From an uncultured Paracoccaceae bacterium (lineage in GTDB: Bacteria > Pseudomonadota > Alphaproteobacteria > Rhodobacterales > Rhodobacteraceae): a DNA stretch of 64,000 bases. Positions 17,374 through 25,565 of this stretch are shown here, piece after piece. A program made the translations under genes and the position numbers. Where the stretch lies: the NCBI GenBank assembly GCA_947500055.1, contig CANMQO010000010.1, positions 1 through 64,000 on the forward strand, read 5' to 3'. Numbering within the stretch: position 1 is the stretch's first letter; each line of letters starts with the position of its first letter. Under the pieces are notes generated by a model that had not been told where the DNA came from, ran no database searches, and saw only the letters and a program-made list of their open reading frames with translations.

Positions 17374-18411
17374 TTGACAAAGACGGTATTACTCACTGGC
17401 GGCCTGGGCTTCATCGGGTCGCATACATATGTCGCGCTGGTTGAAGCCGGCTACCGCGTCATCATTCTTGATGATCTGTCCAATGCCAAAGCAAGCGTCC
17501 AAACCCGTTTGGCGCAGATCACCCAACAAAACGAAGTCCGTTTCTACCAGGGGTCAGTTCTGGATCGCGGGCTTCTTGACCGCATTTTCAAGCAAGAGGA
17601 TGTCACCGCCGTCATTCATTTTGCCGCCAAGAAAGCCGTTGGCGAAAGCACAACAGATCCCATTGGTTATTTCGAGACGAATATCAGCGGTCTGCTGAAT
17701 CTGTTGCAGGCCATGAAAGCGGCAGAGGTCTGGAACCTTGTTTTTTCTTCCTCGGCCACTGTCTATGGCGATGCCACCAAGGTGCCTACTCCGGAAGATA
17801 GCCCGCTTTCATCAACGAACCCTTATGGGTACACAAAGCTTGCCGGTGAACAGATCCTCAATCAGGCTGCCATGGCAGACCCGTGGGTTTTTGGCATTTT
17901 GCGGTATTTCAACCCTGTTGGCGCGCATCCCAGCGGGCTGATAGGAGAAGACCCACAGGATATTCCCAATAATCTGGTGCCTTACATCGCGAAAGTTGCC
18001 ACGGGCGAACTCAGCGCATTGCAAGTGTTCGGGGATGACTACCCAACGCGCGATGGCACGGGTGAACGGGATTATGTGCATGTTATGGATCTGGCACGTG
18101 GCCATGTCCTGTCCTTGGGGGCCTTGTTGGCAAACGGCACATCACACACTGTCAATCTGGGCACCGGTCGGGCCTATTCAGTGCTGGAAGTTGCGGACGC
18201 TTACGAGAAGGCATCAGGCCGCGCAGTCCCCCGCATCATCAAGCCCCGCCGCGCAGGTGATGTCGCCATCTCGCAAGCCGATGTGACACGTGCCGGGCAG
18301 CTTCTGAATTTTGAGGCCCGGTTTGATATTCATGACATGTGCCAATCCTCCTGGCATTGGATCAGCACAGGGGCGCAGGACGCCGCATCAGACGAACCAT
18401 CTGGGCAATAA
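17374..18411 (+). CDS. galE: UDP-glucose 4-epimerase
   Basis: An extended short-chain dehydrogenase of ~345 residues. It has the NAD-binding motif TGGLGFIGSHT near the N-terminus, then VIHFAAKKAVGES, the catalytic SSSATVYG and Tyr-x-x-x-Lys in NPYGYTKLAGE, and later YFNPVGAHPSG and RDYVHVMDLA, all classical for GalE. It interconverts UDP-Glc and UDP-Gal (or the N-acetyl forms), supplying galactose donors for EPS. I prefer TTG 17374 because GAGG at 17362-17365 is 8 nt upstream; GTG at 17368 is too close. It converges on the WecG-like gene. Confidence 0.9.
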   Translation: MTKTVLLTGGLGFIGSHTYVALVEAGYRVIILDDLSNAKASVQTRLAQITQQNEVRFYQGSVLDRGLLDRIFKQEDVTAVIHFAAKKAVGESTTDPIGYFETNISGLLNLLQAMKAAEVWNLVFSSSATVYGDATKVPTPEDSPLSSTNPYGYTKLAGEQILNQAAMADPWVFGILRYFNPVGAHPSGLIGEDPQDIPNNLVPYIAKVATGELSALQVFGDDYPTRDGTGERDYVHVMDLARGHVLSLGALLANGTSHTVNLGTGRAYSVLEVADAYEKASGRAVPRIIKPRRAGDVAISQADVTRAGQLLNFEARFDIHDMCQSSWHWISTGAQDAASDEPSGQ

Positions 18412-18547
18412 TGGGTTCCGGTTTTACTGTTGCGACAGCCATCATCGCTTTTCGCGAAATGCAGTGCCCCGGGCAGCACATCCGGATCGGTTGATAAGCT
18501 ATGACTTTTCGGCAAGACCGGCAGAGGCCTGATAGAAGTCAGCAGAT

Positions 18548-19330
18548 CTACTTCGCAAACGGATCGCGATAGATACCCAGTTTCTGCTTGAGGATAGCCC
18601 AGAGGAATGGCGGCTCGTGCACCACATAGCGGTGGAACCGTGCACGCGGTTCCTTGACCAGCCGGTAGAGCCACTCAAACCCCCATTCCGTGATCCAGAC
18701 CGGGGGCCGCTCGAACCCGCCGCTTTCATAGTCAATTGTCCCGCCCAGTGGCAGCCATAGTTTGATCCCCGGCATCTGGTCGCGGTATTTCATGATGAAC
18801 TTTTCCTGACGCCCGCCTGCCAGCCCCACAAGGCAGACCGTGGCACCGCTCTCGTTGATGGCGGCGATCATGCGCGCGATCTCGGTGGGGTCCTTGTCAA
18901 AGTCGAATGATGGGGCGTCGGTGCCGACGATGAATTTGCGGCCTGTCTTGGCGTTGATCTTTTCAGCCGCCTTATCCGCCACGCCGGGTTTGCCGCCACA
19001 CAGGAATACCGTGATATCGGGGTTGTCCTTGTGGTGCATGTAGAACTTGGGGAAATAATCCGACCCCGACACCCGTTCGCGCACTGGCGTGCCTAACCAC
19101 TTGGTGGCGAAATACATGATCTGACTGTCGCAGGTAATCACATCGAACTTGTCGATGATATCGTAGAATGCACGGTCCTGCTGCAACTTCATGATCATGT
19201 CCACATGCAAGGTCAGCATCGCCCCTTGGGTGAAATTGGCGACCAGATCATCCATCGCAATGTCATGCACATAGGCATTGAGCATCGGCACCTTTTTCAG
19301 ATCCGCCTTTACCATGCTGCCATCCGCCAT
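18548..19330 (-). CDS. WecG/TagA/CpsF family glycosyltransferase
   Basis: A 260-residue member of the WecG/TagA/CpsF (GT26) family. Visible signatures are CDSQIMYFATKWLG followed by R-x-R-V-S-G-S-D-Y-F, the GLAGGRQEKFI motif and the C-terminal GFEWLYRLVKEPRARFHRY block. These enzymes add the second sugar to a polyprenyl-diphosphate-linked primer at the inner membrane. It is the last gene of the minus-strand operon; its ATG overlaps the preceding stop (TGATG), indicating coupling. It ties the DPA-like genes upstream to assembly of a lipid-linked glycan. The sugar donor cannot be told from sequence. Confidence 0.85.
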   Translation of the reverse strand: MADGSMVKADLKKVPMLNAYVHDIAMDDLVANFTQGAMLTLHVDMIMKLQQDRAFYDIIDKFDVITCDSQIMYFATKWLGTPVRERVSGSDYFPKFYMHHKDNPDITVFLCGGKPGVADKAAEKINAKTGRKFIVGTDAPSFDFDKDPTEIARMIAAINESGATVCLVGLAGGRQEKFIMKYRDQMPGIKLWLPLGGTIDYESGGFERPPVWITEWGFEWLYRLVKEPRARFHRYVVHEPPFLWAILKQKLGIYRDPFAK

Positions 19331-20199
19331 CAGACTACCTCGCCCATATATTTATCGACCAATGCCTTGGTGCCGCGAATATTACCTGCGCTTGAGGCCC
19401 CGAACACGATACTTTCCACGCCGGGCAGTTCGCTGATCCAGTGGATCGCCTCATCCGCCGGGATCGCCCCGCTGGCATAGACAGACATCGCCACCGCCCG
19501 CACACGCCCCGATTTGAGCGCATCCAGATAGGCATCATAGCCGCCCGACATCCGGAACCCGATCTTGTTGATGTTGGAACAGATGATGGGGCGTTCGATC
19601 CCTTCCTTTTCCAGCGCATCCAGAAGTGCTGGCATGTTCATGGTGATATAGGCAGGCTCTGCGCCATGTTTTTCGCGAATATGATCATCAAAGATTTTAA
19701 ACGCGCGGGTGAAGCCCATGCCCAAAAGCAGATCAGTGAACACATTCTGGATAAAGACGACTGGCGCGCGTGTGCCAGCGAACATCTTCATTTCCATATC
19801 GATCAGCACCCTGGCGATACCGTCGACCTCCTTGGTGGCCAGCGCCTTGGTGCCGGTCAGCGCGGTGGCAAGCAAGCCGTCCTTGGGCATGAATTCGCGT
19901 AGCGCACCCACCATCCCATGTTCAGTCACCGCATTGGCGTATTTATGGGCGTAGGGCATGCAGGGGTAGAACTGGAAATTGCTGTACCGCGCTGGGTCTG
20001 CCTTGACCCGCCTTGTCACGTCACTGATCCGGTCATGGGTGGTGCACATGAAGGTGTTGATCCCTGCATCATAGGCCACATCCAGCACATCCATGATGGC
20101 GTCGGTTTTCTGAAAGCGCATGGCTTGGGCGCGGGCTTTTTCCTCGGACATATGGTTGATGCCGAAAAACTGATTATCGCCGAAAAGAAGCTTGTCCAT
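19330..20199 (-). CDS. unrecognised TIM-barrel-like protein of the sugar operon
   Basis: A 289-residue cytoplasmic protein. It begins LLFGDNQFFGINH and contains VAYDAGINTFMCTTHDR, then alternating strand/helix segments with PVVFIQNVFTD, AYITMNMPALLDAL, ICSNINKIGFRMSGG and IVFGASSAGNIRGT. This rhythm and the ending resemble a TIM barrel of the aldo/keto-reductase kind, but I cannot locate the AKR catalytic tetrad and do not assign a reaction. It is nine bases downstream of the Gfo/Idh/MocA gene, with a GGAGAG ribosome site, and is coupled to the WecG-like gene, so it probably acts on the same sugar pathway. Confidence 0.6.
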   Translation of the reverse strand: MDKLLFGDNQFFGINHMSEEKARAQAMRFQKTDAIMDVLDVAYDAGINTFMCTTHDRISDVTRRVKADPARYSNFQFYPCMPYAHKYANAVTEHGMVGALREFMPKDGLLATALTGTKALATKEVDGIARVLIDMEMKMFAGTRAPVVFIQNVFTDLLLGMGFTRAFKIFDDHIREKHGAEPAYITMNMPALLDALEKEGIERPIICSNINKIGFRMSGGYDAYLDALKSGRVRAVAMSVYASGAIPADEAIHWISELPGVESIVFGASSAGNIRGTKALVDKYMGEVV

Positions 20200-20208
20200 G
20201 GGTCTCTC

Positions 20209-21303
20209 CTAACGTCCAAACCAGCCGCGTTTTTTCGCAGGCTGCGGCGCCATTGCGCGGGCTTCGCCCACGTTCTGACCGGTTTCGGCGTTCTCGATGA
20301 TCATCGCCATGGTTTTGTCGGTCTGGGTGGCACTGGCAAAGTCGTTTTGCACCGCCCCTGCCCCGCCTGCGGCCACCGCTTCGATGAAGTCATCCAACTG
20401 GGCGGAATATTCTTCGCCGCGCAGATAAAACCAGCGGTCCTGGGTCAGTTCGGTGGTGTATTTCACCGTCCAGCCCGTGTCATAGCCATCAAGCCCATCT
20501 ACGGGTTTGCGCAAATATGCCTGACATTCCTGCCGATCCGCATAAAGCCTGCCATTGGTGCCGATCAGGCTGATCTTGGTGGACATCTTGCGGTGGCTTT
20601 CGTCCGACCAGTTGACCGACAATTGCGCCGTGGGTCCGTCATCCCAGCGCAGGGTTGAAAACACCTCATCATCGGTGCCTTCCGAAAACACCTGCCCCAG
20701 ATGGGAACCCATGACCTGATCAGGCGTGCCAAAGAACCAGTTGAGCAGGTTCAGCGGATGGGCGGCATAATCATATAAACAGCCCCCACCCTCGGCCTTA
20801 TCGGTGCGCCATGTGGTCCGCTTGGGGCGCAGAACCACGGGGCCGTAAGCTTCGGCCATCACATGGGTGATGCGGCCAATGGCGCCTGCGTCGATCAGGC
20901 GCTTCATTTCGGCAAAGGCGCCCACATAGCGATAGTGATAGCCCACCTGGGCAATCAGGCCCTTGGCCGCGGCTAAGTCGGTCAGCCGCTGACTGTCCGC
21001 CCAGTTGAGGCAAAACGGCTTTTCACAAAAGACGTTGATCCCCTTGTCCAGGGCGGCCTGCACCATGGGTGCGTGCAAGCGCGAAGGGGTGGCAATGACC
21101 ACCGCATCAAGGTCTTCCTTGGCGAGCAGGTCATCATAATCCCTGTAGACCGGGGTCGTGATGTTCTTGCTGAGCACATCAATCATGAACCCCGACCCGT
21201 CACAGGCTATCGTCCGGGCGCGGGGATGGGCGTTGACCATGGCAAAATGCGACAGACCCATTTTACCAAGGCCGACAACGGCTATTTTGACTTTATCACT
21301 CAT
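20209..21303 (-). CDS. Gfo/Idh/MocA family NAD(P)-dependent sugar oxidoreductase
   Basis: About 364 residues. The N-terminal Rossmann fold has KIAVVGLGKMGLSHF, DLDAVVIATPSRLHAPMV and the family CEKPF motif; the substrate domain has GGGCLYDYAAHPLNLLNWFFG with the usual Asp/His pair. Members oxidise or reduce nucleotide or polyol sugars. I place the start at the ATG at 21303 (MSDKVKIAVVG) with an AAGAGA ribosome site; upstream in-frame codons to 21363 are unlikely. It lies 100 bp downstream of the DprE2-like gene in the same operon. The C-terminal Lys/Arg tail (KKRGWFGR) is odd for the family. Substrate is unknown. Confidence 0.85.
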   Translation of the reverse strand: MSDKVKIAVVGLGKMGLSHFAMVNAHPRARTIACDGSGFMIDVLSKNITTPVYRDYDDLLAKEDLDAVVIATPSRLHAPMVQAALDKGINVFCEKPFCLNWADSQRLTDLAAAKGLIAQVGYHYRYVGAFAEMKRLIDAGAIGRITHVMAEAYGPVVLRPKRTTWRTDKAEGGGCLYDYAAHPLNLLNWFFGTPDQVMGSHLGQVFSEGTDDEVFSTLRWDDGPTAQLSVNWSDESHRKMSTKISLIGTNGRLYADRQECQAYLRKPVDGLDGYDTGWTVKYTTELTQDRWFYLRGEEYSAQLDDFIEAVAAGGAGAVQNDFASATQTDKTMAMIIENAETGQNVGEARAMAPQPAKKRGWFGR

Positions 21304-21403
21304 AACTATCTCTTGCGTTTGAAAATGAATGGCGGCGGTAAATATCCCCAGTGTCCTAGCCAAGTTGCAGCGCGAATGACAGGGTGGTTTTCCGCACCGT
21401 CAC

Positions 21404-22141
21404 CTAGATCTTCATCCCCTTGAAAATGGCTTCGGGGATATTGCGGATGATCATCATGATCAGCCACCAGATCGATTTGACATAAATCACGTTCCGACCT
21501 GATGCGGTGGCGGCCGCGATCTTGCCTGCCACGTCGTCGGGCTGGGCGGTCAGTCGGGCGGGCAGGTCCATACCTGCGGTCATCTGCGTGGCCACGAACC
21601 CTGGCAGCACGGTCAGCACATGCACGTCCTTCTTGGCCAGGCGATTGCGCAGGCCCGACAGAAAGGCGGTAAAACCGGCCTTGGCAGAACCATAGACATA
21701 ATTGGTCGCGCGGCCCCGTTCACCTGCAACTGAACTGACCCCGACCAGGATACCGGAGCCGCGTGCTTCAAACCGGTTGGCCAGTTCCGCCAGAATATGT
21801 GCCGGCCCTTCGAAATTGGAGCGCATCACCCGTGACGCTGCTGACAAATCGCGTTCATTATCTGCCTGCTCGCCCATATAGCCCACCACGCAAACCGCAA
21901 TCTGGGGCAGCACGGGCAGGCCATCCACAAAAGCCGCGTGGGTTTCAAAGGCCAGCGCATCAAAGGCGTGCAATGTCACATCAACCTGGTGGCGCACTTC
22001 GATATCCGCCTTGGCCCGCTCAAGACTGGCCACGTCACGTGCTGCCAGTTGTACCGCATGCCCAAGGCTTGCGTATTTATGCGCCACGGCCATGCCAATA
22101 TCGGACCGGGCACCCAGGATCAGGACAGGACCTTTGGTCAT
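21404..22141 (-). CDS. DprE2-like short-chain dehydrogenase
   Basis: A 245-residue SDR with the cofactor motif LILGARSDIGMAVA, Ser in GVSSVAGERGR and the Tyr-x-x-x-Lys pair in YVYGSAKAGF. The C-terminal hydrophobic/basic tail (IWWLIMMIIRNIPEAIFK) resembles the membrane-associating end of decaprenylphosphoryl-2-keto-ribose reductase DprE2. It overlaps the DprE1-like gene by ATGA; DprE1-DprE2 adjacency is the hallmark of the mycobacterial epimerase pair. The predicted role is NADH-dependent reduction of polyprenyl-phosphoryl-2-keto-ribose to the arabinose form on the membrane. SDR family is certain; DprE2 function is inferred mainly from the neighbour. Confidence 0.82.
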   Translation of the reverse strand: MTKGPVLILGARSDIGMAVAHKYASLGHAVQLAARDVASLERAKADIEVRHQVDVTLHAFDALAFETHAAFVDGLPVLPQIAVCVVGYMGEQADNERDLSAASRVMRSNFEGPAHILAELANRFEARGSGILVGVSSVAGERGRATNYVYGSAKAGFTAFLSGLRNRLAKKDVHVLTVLPGFVATQMTAGMDLPARLTAQPDDVAGKIAAATASGRNVIYVKSIWWLIMMIIRNIPEAIFKGMKI

Positions 22142-23460
22142 AGGGAAAGCCTTTCGGATTGGGCAGAGCGGAACGCCCCGCTTGTGTGTAACGCTGCCCT
22201 TTTGGCAATGAAATCGGGCACCCGTATGTCGCTTTCTCGCAGAGCCTGCGCTGTCATACGCGCATCCTTGGCCAGATAGAACCGGCCCCCATGATCAATG
22301 GTGATGGCGTCCAGCTCGTGCAGCAGCGCAAGATTGGCCGGGCTGGCAGGGAAATCCAGCGCCAGCGTGTAACCCGGCATCGGGAATGAAAACGCGCCAC
22401 CTTGCGCGCCAAACCGCTTGAGCACCGCCAGAAATGACCCTGCCCCGGCCTTGGCAATGGTGCCCAGCAGGGCTGTCAGCCCCGCCTGAGAGCTTTCAAG
22501 CGGCAGCGCGCATTGGAACTGCACAAAGCCGCGCCGCCCGTAAGCCCGGTTCCACTCCAGAATGGCATCCAGCGGGTAAAAATACGTGTCCCAATCCACC
22601 AGCTGCGTGCCTGCGCTGCGGGACTTTTTCCAGTAATACAGAGTGTTGAGTGCCTTCACGACGGGCTTTGACAACACGAAATTCGGTGCATCAAAGGGCA
22701 GGCGCTTGGTGCCTTTGGGCCGCGTCGCAAACGGATCGCGGCTTTCGCGGAATGTCAGCTGGTCCGGGGTCGCATGTTCACCCAGCATCACCAATGAGCG
22801 CCCCATCGCATGACCCTTTTGCAGGCAGTCAATCCAGGCCACCGAATAGGTATAGTCCTGCGCGCCTTCAAAAATCACCATTGCGGATTTCAGATTGGGC
22901 GCAGGGATTGTTGTCTGATCAATCCAGCCGGTGGCCACTTTGCGCAGTCTGATCGCCGCACGCAGGATGATGCCTGTCAGCCCCATGGCGCCGGGAATCC
23001 ATGCAAAAAGATCGGCGTTTTCATCCAGTGAACAGCGGCGCACCTGCCCGGATGCATCCATCACATCGACCCATTGCACACAGGCCGCCATTGATCCGTC
23101 CTTGTGGTGGTTCTTGCCATGCACATCAGCGGCAATCATGCCGCCCAACGTCACGAATTTCGTACCCGGTGTGACCATGGGAAACCAGCCGCGCGGCAGA
23201 AAGGTCGCGATGATATCGGCCAGCAGCACGCCTGCTTCGGCCACAAGCACGCCGGTCTGGTCATCAAAGGCGATCATATGGTTGAACTTGCGCATCCCCA
23301 CCGTGCGGCCCGGCCCGATGGCGCTGTCACCATAGGCCCGCCCATTGCCGCGTGCGATCACACCGCCCCCTGCGATGGCTTCGGCCAATGCATCCTCTGT
23401 CGTGGGCATGGCCAGCTCTGTCTCTACTGTGGGGTAGCGGCCCCAGCCTGACAGCTTCAT
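22138..23460 (-). CDS. DprE1-like FAD-dependent oxidase (polyprenyl-phosphoryl-ribose 2'-oxidase)
   Basis: A 440-residue protein of the VAO/FAD-linked oxidase fold, close to mycobacterial DprE1 in motif order. It has GWGRYP at the N-terminus, ARGNGRAYGD for FAD, DVHGKNHH with H114 (the His that carries covalent or bound FAD contacts), TYSVAWID, FYPLDAILEWNRAYG, and YLAKDAR with K398 equivalent to the catalytic Lys418 of M. tuberculosis. Where the tuberculosis enzyme has Cys387 (target of benzothiazinones), this one has Ala367. It should oxidise C2 of lipid-linked ribose. It is coupled by ATGA overlaps to both gtrA and the DprE2-like gene. Confidence 0.88.
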   Translation of the reverse strand: MKLSGWGRYPTVETELAMPTTEDALAEAIAGGGVIARGNGRAYGDSAIGPGRTVGMRKFNHMIAFDDQTGVLVAEAGVLLADIIATFLPRGWFPMVTPGTKFVTLGGMIAADVHGKNHHKDGSMAACVQWVDVMDASGQVRRCSLDENADLFAWIPGAMGLTGIILRAAIRLRKVATGWIDQTTIPAPNLKSAMVIFEGAQDYTYSVAWIDCLQKGHAMGRSLVMLGEHATPDQLTFRESRDPFATRPKGTKRLPFDAPNFVLSKPVVKALNTLYYWKKSRSAGTQLVDWDTYFYPLDAILEWNRAYGRRGFVQFQCALPLESSQAGLTALLGTIAKAGAGSFLAVLKRFGAQGGAFSFPMPGYTLALDFPASPANLALLHELDAITIDHGGRFYLAKDARMTAQALRESDIRVPDFIAKRAALHTSGAFRSAQSERLSL

Positions 23461-23879
23461 GCGCCCTGCCCCTCTGTCAGCGCCGCATCGGTGAAGACAA
23501 ACCGGCGATCGAGGTTGTATTTGACCACGTAACCAATGCTCAGCCCGATGATGGCGCCCAGTTCGCGCATCAAATCAGTCTCCCAGATAAACCAGAATGC
23601 GCTTTCCATGCCCCAGAAGATCGCCGTCGTGGCCAACCCCATGATGGTATAAAGCCTGAACTTCTTTTTGTGGGCCGCAGCCCCGGTGGTGGTGTCCATG
23701 AAAATCCAGCGCTTATCGAGGATATATTTGATCACCAGCCCCACGATGGTGCCCGCCCCCACGGCCGCCATGAACATCACTTTGCTGTCGCCGCCCATCA
23801 GCACCAGCCGCTGCACCGCCAGATTGGCAATTGTCGCGATCACGGCAAACACCGTGTAGCGCAGCACAAGTATGGTCAT
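23457..23879 (-). CDS. GtrA-family small membrane protein (lipid-linked sugar flippase-like)
   Basis: About 140 residues with four predicted transmembrane helices (LRYTVFAVIATIANL, FMAAVGAGTIVGLVIKYIL, LYTIMGLATTAIFWGM, LGAIIGLSIGYVVKYNLD) and the two family repeats YILDKRWIF and YNLDRRFVF. GtrA proteins are thought to translocate polyprenyl-phosphate sugars or assist such flipping; mycobacteria have a GtrA-like protein in the DPA locus. The start is ATG 23879, only 2 bp after the UbiA gene stop. Its stop overlaps the DprE1-like start. Predicted role: moving the pentofuranosyl lipid to the periplasmic face. Confidence 0.87.
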   Translation of the reverse strand: MTILVLRYTVFAVIATIANLAVQRLVLMGGDSKVMFMAAVGAGTIVGLVIKYILDKRWIFMDTTTGAAAHKKKFRLYTIMGLATTAIFWGMESAFWFIWETDLMRELGAIIGLSIGYVVKYNLDRRFVFTDAALTEGQGA

Positions 23880-23881
23880 GC

Positions 23882-25327
23882 TCACAGCAATGCGCCTCCC
23901 AGAGCACAGAACAGGATGGCCAGACCGCAAATCTGGCTGACCCGGTCCTTGGCGGCAAAGACCACCGGATCATCATCCATGTGGCCCCGATGTGTGATCA
24001 TGACGACACGTGTGATCCAGTAGAGCAGGATCAGGCAGACCCCCCACATTGCCTGCGGATAATGGTACAGCGCCAGCACCGTCGGCGAGTTCACATAAAG
24101 CGCCATCACCAGCACCGACACGAAACCCGCAGATATCGCAACCTGACTGATGATCGGCAGATCATCGACCAGATAGCCGCGCCCGCTGGCCCCCAGCTTG
24201 CCGCGCCTGGCGGTATCGATCAGCTCGGCCTGCCGCTTGACCGCCGCCAATGCCAGAAAGAAAAAGATCGAAAACGCCATCAACCAGACAGACAGGGTCA
24301 ATCCGGTTGCCACAGCGCCTGCCGCGATACGCATCGTATAAAGCCCGGCCAGGATACAGATATCAATGACCGTGCGGCGCTTGAGATCCAGTGAATAGGC
24401 CATGGTGATCGCAAAATAGGCCAGCAGGGTCAGAAACAGATACACGCTCAGACTGCCCGCGATGATGAACCCCGTAGCCAGCAGCCCCGCCCCCAGCCAT
24501 GTGCCATGGGCAATGGGCAAGGCACCCGAGGCAAAGGGGCGCCTGCATTTGCGCGGATGGGCGCGGTCGGCGGCCAGATCCAGCAGGTCATTAAAGACAT
24601 AGCCCGCAGAGGCGATCATCGAAAAGGCTATGAAGGCCAACAGCGACTGCGCAAAGGTGGCAACAGCATAGTGGTGCGCCGCCAGCATCGGCAGAAAGAC
24701 CAGAATATTCTTGAGCCACTGATGCGGGCGCACCGCCTTGAGATAGGGTTTGACGGCCATTGGCACTGTGGACAGATGTTCCGTTTCCGGGGCGAGATCA
24801 TCCACCTGCTTTTGCAACCCGTCCGCAACATTGACCGTGATCGCGCGCTGTGCGGCAGACCAGACCGGGATATCGGCACGGGCGTCCCCCATATAGGCAA
24901 AGCCGGTTGCGGCATAGTGATCGGTGAGAAACGCCGCCTTGTTGGGCCCCTTGAGGTTGCGCACCCCGTCAGAACCATAGACCTCGTCAAAAATGCCCAG
25001 ATGGTCGCCAATGCCGCGCGCGATCTGTTCTTCGCTGGCGGTGACCAGCGCCGCTTTCCCACCCTGCGCCCGCCAGTCCTTGATATAGGCGATGACAGCG
25101 GGGTCATAAGGCAGCGTAGTGACATCAATCCGGGCGTCCCTGGCCAGCGTCCGCTTGAGTGCGGCCTTGCCCACCAGCAAGGCGCGGGCGGCGCGAAACG
25201 GGCTTTGCCAATGGCGGCCAAAGGCGCTCCAGAACGTTTCATAAAGGATGTCGGACCGCAGCAGCGTGCCATCCAGATCAACCACCAGCACCGGATTGTC
25301 AGATGTTTCGTTTAATGCATTCTTCAA
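23882..25327 (-). CDS. HAD phosphatase-UbiA prenyltransferase fusion (DPPR synthase-like)
   Basis: A 481-residue bifunctional protein. Residues ~10-190 are a HAD hydrolase with DLDGTLLRSD (motif I), ALVTAS (motif II) and YMGDARADIPV (motif IV). Residues ~200-481 are a multi-spanning UbiA domain with NDLLDLAADRAHPRKCRRP (the NDxxDxxxD prenyl-phosphate site) and AYSLDLKRRTVIDI. These closely match decaprenyl-phosphate phosphoribosyltransferase Rv3806c, which transfers phosphoribose from PRPP to a polyprenyl phosphate. The HAD half could remove the 5-phosphate, the step done in mycobacteria by a separate phosphatase. It is the first gene of the minus-strand operon; its promoter must lie in 25328-25565. 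Activities are inferred from motifs and neighbours. Confidence 0.88.
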   Translation of the reverse strand: MKNALNETSDNPVLVVDLDGTLLRSDILYETFWSAFGRHWQSPFRAARALLVGKAALKRTLARDARIDVTTLPYDPAVIAYIKDWRAQGGKAALVTASEEQIARGIGDHLGIFDEVYGSDGVRNLKGPNKAAFLTDHYAATGFAYMGDARADIPVWSAAQRAITVNVADGLQKQVDDLAPETEHLSTVPMAVKPYLKAVRPHQWLKNILVFLPMLAAHHYAVATFAQSLLAFIAFSMIASAGYVFNDLLDLAADRAHPRKCRRPFASGALPIAHGTWLGAGLLATGFIIAGSLSVYLFLTLLAYFAITMAYSLDLKRRTVIDICILAGLYTMRIAAGAVATGLTLSVWLMAFSIFFFLALAAVKRQAELIDTARRGKLGASGRGYLVDDLPIISQVAISAGFVSVLVMALYVNSPTVLALYHYPQAMWGVCLILLYWITRVVMITHRGHMDDDPVVFAAKDRVSQICGLAILFCALGGALL

Positions 25328-25565
25328 AAAAACATTTCCCTATCTGCGTCTATCAGCATGCGACGGAATATGTGGCCCGCATGATATCCCAAATGAACTT
25401 GTTAACAATATTATCCGCTTCCTAGAGATGTCACCTGATCCGGGCAACGGTTTACAGCCGATACTGGCATAAATTGCGCACAAAATGTGACATATTTCCG
25501 TAGGATGCTTAGGGTCGGGATCTCAATTCTGATCGTGCCGCTGGCGCATGATCCGGCGGGTGTGG

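Noticed and set aside
19330..20199. Calling this protein an aldo/keto reductase
   Set aside because: Only the strand-helix rhythm fits; the catalytic tetrad could not be located.
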